Source: Diphasiastrum complanatum
Taxonomy: Eukaryota > Streptophyta > Lycopodiopsida > Lycopodiales > Lycopodiaceae
DNA: 64,000 nt
Direction: 5' to 3'
Assembly: GCA_029204225.1 (NCBI GenBank)
Contig: CM055113.1
Coordinates: 16,125,745-16,189,744 of the forward strand
Of this stretch, positions 34,162-46,526 are shown one piece after another. The stretch's first letter is position 1, and the number at the start of each line of letters is the position of its first letter. The notes beneath the pieces were generated by a model that saw only the letters and a program-made list of their open reading frames with translations, was not told the DNA's origin and searched no databases. The translations under genes and the position numbers were made by a program.

Positions 34162-34990
34162 TGTGCAAAAAGTACAAAAAGGACCAAGAGTGGATCCTAA
34201 TCTGATCCTCAAGAGGGATTGGTTGTCAGATTACTTGATCTATCAATCTACTTGAGATTAAAATCAATCTAGATCAATTCTAGACACAAAATCCTAACAA
34301 GAACAATAATTAATTGAAGGTAGGTGTACTTTCTGGTTTCACGTGTGAAACACTGTCTGAGTGCGAACTCCGACCTAAAAATCAAGTACACATTGATAGA
34401 ACCTCAAAACAATCGAAACAAATGTAGACAAATGGAGAGAATCACTCAAAATTGCTTCCAAAACCAAGATTGGTGTCTCACATTGATTATGGCCAAATGT
34501 GGCTCTATATATACAATAAGTGGGAGCTCGTGGTACTGATCATCCCTATGATCCCACATGTGTGAAGGTGCTTTGTCATATGATGATTCATCATGCAAAA
34601 CTGACACTTGGACAAAACCTTCTATTTTGAGCACTTTTGGCCCATTTGCCTTCTATATGGAGATCTTTTTGGATATCTTCTATAAGTCAAAATTCGCCTA
34701 CTTCAGCTTATTCCACACATGTGATCTATCCTCTACACATGGGATATGACACCTAACCAAAGGATGTGGCTCATGCAATCAATAGATTGATGCCATGTGT
34801 CATATGTCTAGAAAACTAGTTTTTGGCCTTTTTAGCCACTAGAACTTGAATTAAATCATATGTACAACCTATATGATTATGTTACATGACAAGTACACTA
34901 CTTTTACATGTGTGAACAGGCTCACACATGTGTGTTTATCTATATACAAGATTTTTGGCCTCTACCAAGCTTATTTTTGCATTTTTCACA
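34162..34990 (-). repeat. Element H 3' LTR
   Basis: 829 bp with TGTGCAAAAA...TTTTTCACA ends. It is inserted at ACTAT (34157-34161) of the 5-kb repeat; the second repeat copy shows the uninterrupted site GTCACTATAGCATAAT near 50245. A purine-rich tract follows on the minus strand (GATTTTTGAGGAG). The 5' LTR is not found; the element is cut off on the right somewhere before about 37590. CACGTGTG lies at 34340-34347. Confidence 0.78.
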
Positions 34991-35128
34991 CTCCTCAAAA
35001 ATCTAGCTTGGTAAATCTAGCTTGATGGAAAACATGATGATCTTGAATTTGACTCCATGGGCTGAATTGGTCTTTGCTGGTTCAAAAAGGTGTGAAGATC
35101 AGCCAATGAACTTGATGTTGACTTGCAA

Positions 35129-36679
35129 TCACCATATCCATGATAGTGCTTCTTTGATGTTGACATCTTTGATGAACTTGAGAGCTTTGCACCATCTTAG
35201 CACCTCCAAAATTGATTCCTTCCAAGTTTCATGTAGATGCTTGACCTTGAGGCTTGCTCCTTCTTCATGTGCATGCTCCTTCATGAGAAAATAAAGATTT
35301 CTTCTTGATTTATTAGGATCACAAAGATCTAACATCATGTTACCACGATCTAGAGAAATAGACTCATCCAAATTAGCAAGACTATGCATGCTATAATAAC
35401 AAAGTGTTTGCATCATATCTTCATGCTTGTTTACCATGCCAATCTCAGATCCAATGAGGCTAAATACTTCATTATGGAGATAAGTGTCTTTAGAAGATGA
35501 TTCACTTACTCTCATAAAGAGTTTACAGTTTGCCTCAATACAAATTTTCAAACTATGAGTGAACAAATCACTTTTGCTCTAGCATGACTCAAGAGCATAC
35601 ATTTGATGAAATAACCATTTGCTTTCTAATTGATCTAAAATCAATTTCGGCCTTTTAAGAGCATCATCTATGTTCTCAAGAGAGAGTTCATACTCAACTA
35701 GTATGGCTTTACGCCAATTTTGAGATGCAATGATCTCACTAAAGCAAATTGATTTATCAAATGATATAAGAGAAGTAAGTATGAAATGTATACCACATGA
35801 GATATGCTCCTCTTTCCCTTGAAATGTGAGCCACATGGACTCAACCATATTTCTTGAGTTTCTTTCTGGAATCACAATTTGAGAAGGTCTCTCCTCCTCA
35901 ATCCTTGGCACACTTGAACCTTGAGAAGGATTCTCCTCCTGAATCCTTGGCACATTTGAACCTTGAGATGACTCCTTAAGATCCTCTTCATGGTGCTCCC
36001 TTTTTATGGAAATTCGAGACCTCCATGTCTCATGATAATCACAACAAGTATGACCATACAATATGCACTTCCTATGATTATGAAGATTACTTATGCTAGA
36101 AACATAAGTCCAAAAATCACCACAACTTGGCATGATTTTTCCAGTATTGAAATCAAAAGGTATTTCCATCTCAATAAGGCTAACTACTTGCTTATGGATA
36201 TAAGTGTCCAGTTTGGATGCTTCACTTATGCTCATAAGAAGTTTACAACTTGCCTTTAAGATTGAAAACTTACAACTTTCATCTTTATGAATGAACACAT
36301 CATTCATGATCTTATTAAAACCAAAAGATCTTACATTATGAAGATATTTCCATTTCCTTGACCTCATAACTAATGTAAGCTTACAAGGAAAACATGCTTT
36401 GCTATACTTTAAGGCATCACACTCAACTAGTATTGCCTTAATCCACCTTTGAGATACAAAAATCTCTTCAAAGCAAAATGGTTCTTCATAAGTTGACATG
36501 AGAGCATGAATGAAACTATTTTCATTATGTGATTGCTCCTTATTCTTGATTGATTTCTCTTGGATAATAACAATAAGTTTGAACTTGTCCAAAGTTCCAA
36601 GCAAAATACTTTCCAAGGACATGAAATAAATGCAAGTTACTTTCATGAAAGTGACATCTATCTTTGCTAACATCTTCAA
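35129..36679 (-). CDS. Element H protein of repeated copia RT-like modules (one stop)
   Basis: One minus-strand frame of 517 codons, open except for a single TAG at 35579-35581. Two successive modules resemble the entry to copia reverse transcriptase: TYEEPFCFEEIFVSQRWIKA ILVECDAL, and later CFSEIIASQNWRKAILVEYE with LESKWLFHQMYALES (typically SFxEAxxSxxWxxAMxEEYxAL ... SKWxFxIKYxxDGS). Each is followed by a CKLLMSISEASKLDTYIHKQ or CKLFMRVSESSSKDTYLHNE line that parallels YKARLVAKGFSQxxGIDYxE(T/V)FSP. Between them lies a repeated QGSNVPRIQEENPS/QGSSVPRIEEERPS linker. No YVDD or RNase H is present, so it cannot be a polymerase. The degree of divergence without stops is odd. Resemblance is by eye. 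Confidence 0.5.
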
Positions 36680-37592
36680 TAATCTAGAATGATCTACAAA
36701 AGATCTAGCTCACAAACCTAAGAATCAATCTTCACACTAATGACTAGTCACTTGGAAACTTTGCTTTGGTCACTAAGACAAAAGCGCACAATCTTTGAAT
36801 CAAATCACAAAAGAAATCAGATCCAATGTCCTATTGGACTCATCAGATACCAGTGACTCCCTCTTTTGAAAATTGAAATGGATATGAAAAGATTTGACAC
36901 CTAGATTTTTCTTTTCACTTGACTAGTTCTCTCAACACTTGAGATTCTTGAACAAAAGATGGGTTTTGTTTCAAACACATGAAAATCAAACTTAATCACT
37001 TCTTTTGGACTCACTCTTGACCCAAATAATCTCACTCTTGAGATGTAGAATGAATTTGATTTGATTTGACAACAAACTATACCATCAAATTTTCACAAAG
37101 CTTAAAAAATTTAGACAACTAGAGATTCACAAAGATCTCAACCATGCATGAATACTCAAATATGGACTCCTCATTCTAGACATCCAGTGGGATCACAAAT
37201 TGACCCTCACACTCTCACAAAGAAAGTTGAATAGAACTAATTTGAGTTTCATACATTCTATGTCAATTTTTGCTCAACAAATTGAATTCAATCACTCCTA
37301 TTGGATTCCACCAATTACTCTACCTTTTAAGACTTGGAATGAAATTCAAAATCAAAAGTTGTGATTTTTCTCACTAAGATATTGTGCTTCAAAGAGCTAA
37401 TGCCACTTAGAAAGATTTGATCACTTAGGAGAAGACAAACTCTCCACCAATAACAACACAAAATGAGCTTCTAGATCTTGCCCTCTACAAAGGAAGGAAC
37501 TCTTAGAAAATTGGATCTCTCTCTACAACAAGCTATCCAATTTTTTGAAGAAATCAACTAGAAATCAACAAGCTATCCAGTCAAAATTATTG
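36680..37592 (-). other. Element H leader, truncated
   Basis: No gene. A degenerate primer-site-like word (CAGATACCAG) at about 36843 and a CCTATTGGACTC unit precede it. The right-hand LTR is missing; sequence passes into a TMK-derived fragment. Confidence 0.45.
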
Positions 37593-37835
37593 TCATCTAG
37601 GTATACTATATGTAGTGCATGCAGGCCATTTACATAAGGCAGAGGCCCAGACAAAGAGTTCTTCTACAAGACTGATCCCTTGGCATTGGATATAGGTCCA
37701 CCTACCACATGGATCGCTGCCACTCCATCCCAACACCTCTGGATTGCTCAAGCCCTTCATCAAAGACTGCAGCACAACCAAATCTGATGGATCTGTTTGA
37801 GAATTCACCAAACTCGCCCTACTCATTGTGATCAT
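37593..37835 (-). pseudogene. TMK-like LRR receptor kinase fragment
   Basis: The minus frame reads SQTDPSDLVVLQSLMKGLSN then PEVLGWSGSDPCGRWTYIQC, the N-terminal LRRNT cap of TMK-type receptor-like kinases (typically TDxxDLxxLxxLxxxLxNPxxLGWSGSDPCxxWxxxxC). In another frame at about 37607-37667 follows KNSLSGPLPYVNGLHALHI, an LRR of the same proteins (LxxNxLSGPLPxxxGLxxL). Sequence between the two is deleted and shifts the frame. TMKs sense signals such as auxin at the plasma membrane; this fragment has no kinase or membrane segment and is a captured or dead piece. Confidence 0.78.
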
Positions 37836-38127
37836 TGATTCATTGCCAGAGTTTCACTCTACATTCATGCTTCTTATTCCTTGGCTTGGGGGTGAAGCTT
37901 TTAGAGTTGATTGGTTGCTTCTACTTGGTTGGGTGGTTGTTCCATAGTGTGTTTTCCATTGTGGTTTATCTTGTAAGCAGGATCTTAGGGAGCTTCCCTG
38001 TTGTAAAGCTACCTTTACAAGATTTACTTCCGGCGCCACAGGCAATAAGCATTGTCCCCGATGCCAGTAGCGCCGGCGCCGCTCCCGGCGCCACTGTGAC
38101 TAGCATCCAGCCAGCGCCAATTTCCTA
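37836..38127 (+). other. Short ORF with GC-rich end, origin unknown
   Basis: A plus frame (37835-38134) has a hydrophobic first half (FLFLGLGVKLLELIGCFYLV) and a GC-rich end DLLPAPQAISIVPDASSAGA. The end is compositionally foreign and stops at the LTR C edge. It may be part of a captured exon; low confidence as a gene. Confidence 0.3.
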
Positions 38128-38995
38128 TGGTTGAAAATCTTTGATCGGTTCTAGCGAAGTCCAGAGAGCTCAGATCGATGTGCAATCACCTCACACGATC
38201 TAGGCATGATTAAAGGAAGCCTGGGTATCAATAAATTCTAGAGAGAGAAAATGACTTTCTAGAGAGAGAAAATCCTAGAGAGAGAAAACGTGCTTTACCA
38301 GCCTGGGTAGTGTACTTGGTATGAGGGGAGGTGGCGAATCTCACCAATACTATAGGGGAATGCGGGTTGCAACTCAGGGCGAGCTCCAACCAAGTCTCAG
38401 TCTCCCTTGCTGGAATGTTGTCCTGGCACTCGCCTTGGCATGCCAGCGCCCCGGAGACTAGGGTCGGTCACACACTTGAAATGTAACCTTCTTAGATTTT
38501 ATTTGTCGCGGCTTGTGGTTCTGAGTGTTTCTTGTATGAACGTGAATGAGTTAAGCTTTTGGGGAACGGGCTCTAACCTGTCGGTTGAGTTGGATGACTT
38601 GCTTGGGTGGAAGTTACCTGTTTATGGCTGTCCAGTCTGGTGTGGCGCCAGGTTGGCTTCTAGCGCTCGTGACGAAGCTTTCAGTTGGTTAAGTCTGATG
38701 TCAGTTAGACCGCTTGCTTGGAATGGATGTTACTCGTTTATAACGAAGCTTCGAGTTGGTTAAGTTTGATGTATGTCGGGCGATTGGCTCAGAGGGAAGT
38801 CACCCACATCGGGACCCCCGATCTGGCATGGCACCAGGTTGGATCTCAATGTTGGTCTCGAAACTTCAAGTTGGTTAAGTCTAATCTTTGTTGGCGAGTT
38901 GGCTGCTTGTATGTCAAGTGGGTTTGGATGGCAAGAGTTGAAGGCTGGGAAGCTAAGTCGTGGTTCCCGGCTCCCTTTGGGATGCCTGCGCTACA
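38128..38995 (+). repeat. LTR of copia-like element C
   Basis: About 868 bp from TGGTTGAAAATC to ...GCGCTACA, two bases before a perfect primer site. The first 310 bp recur in reverse complement at 49890-50200. It contains AGAGAGAGAAAA units (38240-38290) and internal direct repeats at 38672-38900. Confidence 0.72.
38672..38900 (+). repeat. Direct repeats inside LTR C
   Basis: Three spaced copies of CGAAGCTTTCAGTTGGTTAA, varied as CGAAGCTTCGAGTTGGTTAA and CGAAACTTCAAGTTGGTTAA, each followed by GTCTGATGT or GTTTGATGT and a TTGGCT/GCTTGG segment, at about 38673, 38743 and 38859. Confidence 0.75.
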
Positions 38996-38997
38996 TG

Positions 38998-39010
38998 TGG
39001 TATCAGAGCC
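38998..39010 (+). other. Element C primer binding site
   Basis: TGGTATCAGAGCC, identical to the sites of copia E and B. Confidence 0.9.
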
Positions 39011-41279
39011 GACTGGCTGGTCAGCTATGCGGATCTCACAAAAATGGCCACTGTTTGGGGTTTATCAAGACAACTGTTGTGCAAGGTGTTTCCCACAGTG
39101 TAAGCACGGGTGCGTCCACGGTCGGGGTGGTCGAAAGAAAGGTTGAAATTGTCAACCGGGAAGGAGAAACAAGTGGATCTTTTATTGTAGGAGGTTGTTT
39201 TTGCACTGTAAGAAGCTACAATAGGGCGCCTTGGTACAAGGTTGATGTTTGCAAGAAGCCATGCTCAGCCATGGAAGGATGGAGGAGCAGCAATTGGTTG
39301 CTCTCTTAGATAGCCAAAACATAGCTAGGGTTTACATGGTAAAAAGACCCTGGATTTCTCTCCATTGAAGACAATTTTTAGTAATATAAAGGCACAGAGC
39401 TAGGCGCCCTAGCAGTGCGACCCAGCCTGCAAAGAGCCGTGGCTAGCCATGGAAGTAGAACTTGCTGAATCATCTCCATAGCTGTGAAGAAAGAAGAAGG
39501 TTGTGTGATGCCAATGAATATGACAGAATTGCATGGGGCTTCAAGTTTAACTTTTCAGAAGTTAGAACCTACCAAGGTCAGGGACTCTTGGAGTGGCATC
39601 TCAAGGTGAGAATCAATAATGGTATTGTCAGATTCGGTGGTTGTGGTTGCTTCACATGCTTTTGCAAAGGGAGAAATGTCACAATTGGGGAGACATTTAC
39701 ACTAGCTTGTTATTGGCGACAATGCAATGATGGCAATCACAAGGTGAAGGATGTCAGTGGAAAGGTCAGCTTGGTAAGCCAAAGTTAAAAATTGGTAACA
39801 AGAAGCAGCAAGCAGGATACATGTGGTGTGATGGAGCTTAGTAATCCATGATCAAGAAGCCTTGATGGTAAGTTAGATGCTATTTTAAGATAGACCACTT
39901 GACTTATAGGTCAAAGCTCGCTAGCTTGTTTTTTGTGAAGAGTCCAAGTTGATATATGATCCATATTTTTTGTGAATTCTTGTCAAAGCGTGTAACCTAC
40001 AGAAGAAAGCTCATGAGATGTAGGGGATTCATCAGAGTCTTTGGAAGACATGTATGCCATGTGCATGAAGGATGAATGGTAGCTTGGCAAGGCAAGACAA
40101 AGTGGAATGGATGGTTTTGATGGGGCAATTGGACAATAATATATCTTTGGGAGGTACATGCTGCATTCAAAGACATCTCAGGGCATATACGTGGAGCTTT
40201 GGATGCATGGTTATTGTAGCAGTGGATCTACCTATGAAAAAGGTGTATGGTATAGGTGGATATCTTCTTCGACAAGCAATGATCATCAGTTGATATGTTT
40301 ATCATTCGTGTTGGTTGCATGAATATGATTGCTTGCATGTGACTTTGACATGAGAGCCTTTTGTGACTAGACGTAAATCTGAGTTGGATTGGTTATGCAT
40401 TTGCTACTTAAAAGAAAAACAAAGTTCTCATTTGATGCTTAGTGACTTGTTGACATGTCTACTAGCTGATTTTTCGGTAAGAGTATAATCTTAGTGGCAG
40501 TAAGATTTTCTCAAGTTGAGCCATAGTCGCTCATTGTTATCAACATTATGATTTTGTCTTGTAAGTGTCTGATAGGATGTCAGCCTAGTAAGATAGAGGA
40601 TGATAATCCCATGGTGGCAATGAGGTTTCCTCGGTGTGAGTCTTGTGTCTCACGTGGTCCGCTTGTGTTTCAAGTTGGATAGTAAACAAGTCCAGTTAAG
40701 AGTGTGGCAAACTCTTGTTGAGAGCATGGTGTTTGGTTGATACTTTGTGAGTCGAGTACTAGTAGCAGGAAAAATGCATATGATCTCTACGGATACTCTA
40801 GGACATTGCTACAAATTTTTATTCTGATACTCTTATCACATTTGAGCTTTGATTTGATTTGATTTATTTATGAAAGATTCAAATGTGATACTGTAATAAG
40901 TGTACAGTTAGTTTGATACTTAAATCACACTTGAGCTTAAGAGAGGAAGTTAGAATTAGTAAGCGGACTGTTAGTGTAGTTAACAATTGCTATGTATTGA
41001 TTCAATTTAGTAGGCTTTAGTTAAGAAGCCAGCCCGGGGGTGTCTCAGGCCGATAACAGGATTACACTTGTATATAGCCTAAAATGCCACATAGAGGCCA
41101 ATAGTGAATCAAATGCATTTATTAGGTCTATGCCACGTGGTGTCCTCATGCAAAGGGGACCTTTGCTTGTATATGTATCATCCTCTTTGTAATAAAGATG
41201 CTTTTGCATTGAGAGCTCTTTTGCTTTATGTGAGCTCCTCCATCACTCTATTACTTGTGGATGTTGTTTATGGTTTGAT
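39011..41279 (+). other. Element C interior, no recognisable coding
   Basis: Several frames of 70-178 codons exist (for example 39462-39788) but none shows a Gag, protease or integrase motif. 40990-41270 has LTR-like features: an AATAAAG signal at about 41191 and GGGGGTGTCTC. C may be non-autonomous. Confidence 0.45.
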
Positions 41280-41930
41280 GGTTGGCAATCAATCAATGAT
41301 TGCATCTCTAATCTGCACTCTCTACTAGATCAAAATTTTTGCATAAAATGTTAACTCTAAGTTGCATCTTAGAAGGAAATTCTTCTCACTCAAGGTGTCT
41401 AATGGTGATTCACTTCAAAATCATGTTAACCAGTTCAATAATCTCTTGCAAAAGTTGGCAGTTAGGCACAATCATGACATTGCTAGAAAGTCTACCACGT
41501 ACCTATGAAAATTGGGTAATGATCATAGAGACATACTCAGATTTAACTCTCTCTAGAGTAATCACTATGTTGTTGTAGGAAGATAATGGCAGCTCTTCTA
41601 ATTTGGCATTGCATGTTCTATATATAAATAAATGTTCTAAGCATGAAAAGAAGAAAACTCAAAACAATTTGCATAGAATTAGAAGCTAATAAAGAGTCAA
41701 GAGCAATATTGAATCATAGTCAAAGAAGAAGATGTTTTGTAAGTATTGCAAATGCACTAATCATGAGATTGAAGATTGTAGGATATTGAAAGCCAAGAAT
41801 GCCAACAACAAGCAATCAGATTAACAAGCGAATGTAGTTATAATAACATCTCAATCTCCCATTCAAGACATGTACGAAGGATCATTTATTATCAAATATC
41901 AAAAAGTGCAAGTAGATAATACTTGATTTC
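41280..41930 (+). pseudogene. Decayed copia gag with zinc knuckle
   Basis: With frameshifts: TLSCILEGNS-type UBN2 remnants, then FKIMLTSSIISCKSWQLGTI with TLLESLPRTYENWVMIIETY in the same frame, and after stops a CCHC knuckle CKYCKCTNHEIEDC at about 41735-41776. LPRTYENW is a standard copia Gag word. Dead. Confidence 0.75.
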
Positions 41931-41944
41931 CAAAATCCTCTCCT

Positions 41945-42081
41945 TTCTTGTATTCAATCAATGTGGCTCAAGAGAGATGTTGATTGGGAATTGACTCACG
42001 ACTTCTAGTTCGTTGGCTGGTTTGGCTCCATAGTAGTCCTTTTCGTGCATGCAACAAGGTTTTCACTTGGCAATCCTTACA
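41945..42081 (+). repeat. LTR K fragment with following primer site
   Basis: Matches the end of LTR K (GGGAATTGACTC, GGTTTGGCTCCA, AATCCTTACA). A primer-site variant TGGTATTAGAGC follows at 42083-42094. Upstream part of the LTR is missing. Confidence 0.7.
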
Positions 42082-42094
42082 GTGGTATTAGAGC

Positions 42095-43050
42095 TTGGCT
42101 TTGCATCGATCATAAGGTGGAGTTATTTTCCAGCTTTTTGGTATTGCCTCTTTGCTTTTGACTTTTTGGTGGTGTTATTGACCTCCAAATAGGTGGCTTC
42201 TCCAATTTTGCTTTTTTTCAATCTGAAGATTGTTATTATGAAATTTTTCCACATAAAGTGATGGGAATCTTGGTTTTTTTTATGGTTTTTGAGCTAGTAT
42301 TCAATGTTTTGGCTCAAAATTTATCAAAGTTACTATTCATGAAAGTTTTCTAGATTTGTACTTGTTTTTTAATAGTCATTATGACACTATCTAATGATTA
42401 CATGTCGATGATATGGTCAAAATGGGATTTAGATATCGATTTTTGGTCAAAATTTGGCAATTTTGAGCTAGAAATGGACTATGTGAAATAATATTGATTC
42501 AAATCATACCTTTTTATGCTTTCATGTTGTCAAATTATAGTATATCAGGTTTGATTGCACTTGCATGTGGATTAGATCCACAAGATCATGTTGAAAAAGT
42601 TGAAAAAAAAGTCCAAAAACCAAGGTTTTTAATGGTTTTTTTTTTTTCATTATTTTCAGGAGTTCTTCTCAAAATCTTTGAACAAAACTTTGGATGCACA
42701 TTCTCAAGTGTGTAATGAAGTTGTCTAGAGGCTCTTGCAAAGTTTGGTAGGAATCAGTCACCATTAAGGGCCTCAAGAAGTCAAAATTAAGTGTATTTTT
42801 TTATGATTTTTGAGCATGACTAACTCTTGATAGTGGATCTAAAACCTATGAAAATATCTACAATATGAAAGATAGTTGTATTGCCTCCAATTTGAGCCCT
42901 CATGCACCCAATTTAGTGGTGGGAGGCTTAGGCATCGATCTCCCTACATTTTGCTTGTTGGCGCCCTCCATAAAAGCTATTTTTGGTGGATCTAACCTAT
43001 GCTTTCTTGTTGGACATGTTTGAAGCTTCTATTCCACTCTAAACAAATCT
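42095..43050 (+). other. Leader-like region, no gene
   Basis: About 1 kb after the primer site with poly-T runs (TTTTTTTT at 42639) and no conserved protein word. The reading frame at 42494-42715 is not convincing. Confidence 0.5.
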
Positions 43051-43059
43051 AAAAGCAAA

Positions 43060-45180
43060 TAATTTTTAAGCAAAAAATTTGGTGGTATGGGACATCAGTG
43101 ATTGTTGAATTTCACACGTGTGGACTGTCCACTACATGTACTTGTGATCTCCTAAGGTGTGTAGATGCACCAAGATCAAGACTAGATTGAGATTCAAGAT
43201 CTATCTTTGATTCTATGGCAAAAACACACTACTACATGCATTCAATCACTTCCAACTCTCACTCACACGTGTGGGAAGTGTTCCAAAAGTATTCTAAGTA
43301 AAAACAAGCTGCTCTCCTCGAGTAGAGAGAGAAAAACCATCATGAGCTCTCGGGTAGAGAGAGAAAGCTAGAAATTCAATGACACTCAAAATCCACTCAA
43401 TCTCAAAATCAATTAGATCCAAAAGGAGGAGTACAATGATACTAATAGATTCATGAGCTACCACTATGCTTAACTATGATTGGATCACACTTTGCCACCT
43501 CTTAATCCTATTGGACCATTGATCCATGCACCTCTAAATTCTATTGGACTATATTCAAGCACACCTCAATTTTCTATTGGACCTCACAAGGTTCCACCTC
43601 TAAATCCTATTGGACCTCTTAAACTTCATCAAACAAAAGCATGACACTTGTCTACACTCTAATTGACACAAGTTTGGCTCTATTTTGGCTCAATATTGGC
43701 ATTACAAGTGGAAATGGATAATTTGCCATCTATGCCAAATTTGACCCTATCAACATCCTACACCTAAATGCTTGACTATGAAATTCTATGAGATCCCTAT
43801 ATCAAACATTTTGATTTACTTTACAATTCTCCACACGTGGGAACATCCTCCACACATGTGAGATTCACTTACAAACTTCTATCATAAAAAATACCAAGCT
43901 AGATTTTTGCCAATTTCTCACAGTGATTCCAGTGTGTGAGAGTGATTTGTAGACCAATGGTTAGTGGGTACTGTAATGGTAATGGTAATACAAGCAAGCG
44001 AATTCATTGACTATCTGTTTTAGGGTATTTTGAAAAATTATGAGATAGATATTTGAATCCCAAATGGTATCTCATTATTTACAAAATTTGGAGGCCTTAA
44101 AATTTATTTCTCTTTTATTAGAACCCATATTTTTTATGAATTTATTGAATATAGGACAATTGGCCTTAATATAAATCCTTTCTAAGATGAACTAAATTCT
44201 GAAGGACTAGTTACTATTATAAGAAATTCTACTTCCATATGGATGTGAATTCGACTTGGAATATATTGAAATTTTTAGTTCATTCAGATTCAATGAAGGA
44301 ATGACTAAATTTATGGAATTTAGACTTCTTGAGCCCAGACGGTTTTTCTAATTGATACTCAATTATTGAGAGTAATATTTGTGTCACTTGGGATAAAATA
44401 TTTTATGATCTGGAAAAAAATTCTGGTTTGTAATAGTGTCGGATGTTCATTATTGACTTTTTTTGTAATAGTGTTAGACGCTCAATACTGACATGCTTAT
44501 GACCTTTTAATATTTTAAACATTGTTTTGCGAGGAACTTTTTAATTGAAATTATGGAATTTCTTTTAAAAAAAAGGAGATGAAGTGATAAGATTGCATAA
44601 ATTTCTTAGAGGAATCCAGTACTATACAAAAGTTGGACTATCCAAGGAAAATAGAGGAGCTCTCTAGGGATTGTTGAGAATAATCTAGAACTAGAGGAAC
44701 TTTGGAAATTGAATTGTAAGTTATTCGTGTCTATTGATAGTAGAGATAAAGATTAAATTTAAGTTTCACTGATCGAGTTTACCAAATACCATTATGTTAT
44801 GGAAAAAATAGATTCAAATAAAACTCTAATCTTAATCTTGTGACCAAAAATATTTTGTTTATGTACATATGAACAAGTGATGTTTGGAATAGTTACTTGT
44901 TGGTTAATGGTTCTTTCTTTGTGAAAGAATAATTTATAAACTTAGTGATGGTTTAGAAGAGGTTCTAAATGTGGTGTTATTACTAGTTCGCCTACACCTA
45001 GACATTTAAAAATTCTAAATCATTAGCAATTAACTTGAATAGTTGGATTACTCTTGAATGAAGTTAATTAAGTTAATAGTGTAAAGAAGATTCACCAGGA
45101 ACTGTTTGTTTTAATCTATATTGCTTATAAGACACATGATTTGTAAATCACTATGATTTTTTAGTAAAAGTTATGTGTAT
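43060..45180 (-). repeat. Repeat R, inverted copy, split by a solo LTR
   Basis: In reverse complement similar to 32040-33250 and 47960-49100 (TGGTATGGGACATCAGT against ACTGATGTCCCATACCA; CTGAAGGACT). Interrupted by the solo LTR. Together with 47960-49100 it forms an inverted arrangement around region U, LTR K and the integrase remnant. Confidence 0.55.
43103..43922 (-). mobile_element. Solo LTR of copia family D/B
   Basis: 820 bp, TGTTGAATTTCACACGTGTG to ...CAATTTCTCACA, with the perfect target duplication GTGAT at 43098-43102 and 43923-43927. It matches the copia B LTR in reverse complement. A solo LTR with intact target duplication is the expected product of LTR-LTR recombination after a full insertion. 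It contains CACACGTGTG at 43113 and 43264 and a series of ATTGGAC units. Confidence 0.93.
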
Positions 45181-46526
45181 AAAATATAGAAAAGTATTGG
45201 CATATAGTATTTCTCAAATGGAAAATAGACTCTAAGTATTGATTGTTCTCAATGAGCTCATATTGGATGACAAAGTTTAATGAATATAAAAAACAACCAT
45301 TGAACAATTGGAGTTCAACAAAACTTTGTAGTCTCTAGATTTTGTTCTATAGGATTGTATAAAGTTTTTGTACTTGAAGATGAATCTAAAATGGTTTTGG
45401 TATGTCTTCTGTCCTTAATTACCTGATTGATCGCATAGTTTAGATAACTCATATCTTGCTAAATCAAGTTGGAAGAATAATCTTGAAATTAGTAATTTTT
45501 CTTGAGGTACAAGATTTTGGAATGATTCTTATATTTCCTGAGTTGTGTGTTGGACATACACTCCAGTATCTTTTAATGATTAATTGTGATTTATAATTTT
45601 GCTAATTATAGTTGACGAATCATGAAATTCTAAATATTTATGATTGATGGATCATGAATATATGCTTAATTGTTATTAAGTAAATATGATGCTTCTTATG
45701 TATAATGGGTAATTTACGATCTTCTAAACGAGTGACAATTAGATCAATAATTTGGAAAATCTAAATTTCTTTACTCTAACGGTTAATTGAGAATGTATGT
45801 ATCTTACATGCATTTTCATAAGATAATTTGTTTTTGCTTATAGAGGGGTTGTTTAATCTAGTGGATGCTATTCTGCTATAGATTATAGTTTAGAGGTGCT
45901 TGTGCACTAGGTTCAATCTAGATCTTCGTAAATTGTAGGAGACAAGTAAATCTATTGAGATTTAGATAGATTGCTGATTTGTTGCACGTGATGCTAGAAA
46001 TGGGACATTTAACTCATTAGACTAGTTGTAGTTCTTTGGATTGAGTTATAAAAGTATGAGGCTTGATAGATCTCCTAGAGGTTTTGGTTGATTGAATTAT
46101 TATGCTTGGAATATTGGGATATTCTAGTAATATACATACTGAAAAGCATTGTTGTCTATAAGGAATTGTGGACAAGTTTTAGACTATAATTGAAATGAAA
46201 TTTCTTTAGCTTTGGAACATGATCTTTCAAATAATGAATAATTCAACTAGTGATTCATGTAAATTAAATTTGCATGAAGGTGATATTATTGGTTTGGAGA
46301 GACTCATACCCAATAGGAAAACTTATTTTTTATTGTACTTCTAAAAGTTGATGTAGTACTTCAGAGCAGAGATAAACAATTGGGGAATTGTTCTATCTCT
46401 AAATACTTATTTGATATTGAAATCAGACTAAGGATAATGATTTTATGAGTAAGTGCAAAAGTTAAAGAATTGGCTTTTTAACTTTTTGCCAGCTTTGAGG
46501 ACAGAACTTGTTTAAGGGAGGAAGAT

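Noticed and set aside
36838..36860. Primer site for element H (CAGATACCAG)
   Set aside because: Only a partial match to GCTCTGATACCA and no LTR follows; mentioned only as degenerate.
38407..39309. Overlapping plus-strand frames in LTR C and its interior
   Set aside because: They run through the LTR end and primer site, which rules out a normal gene; no Gag motif is present.
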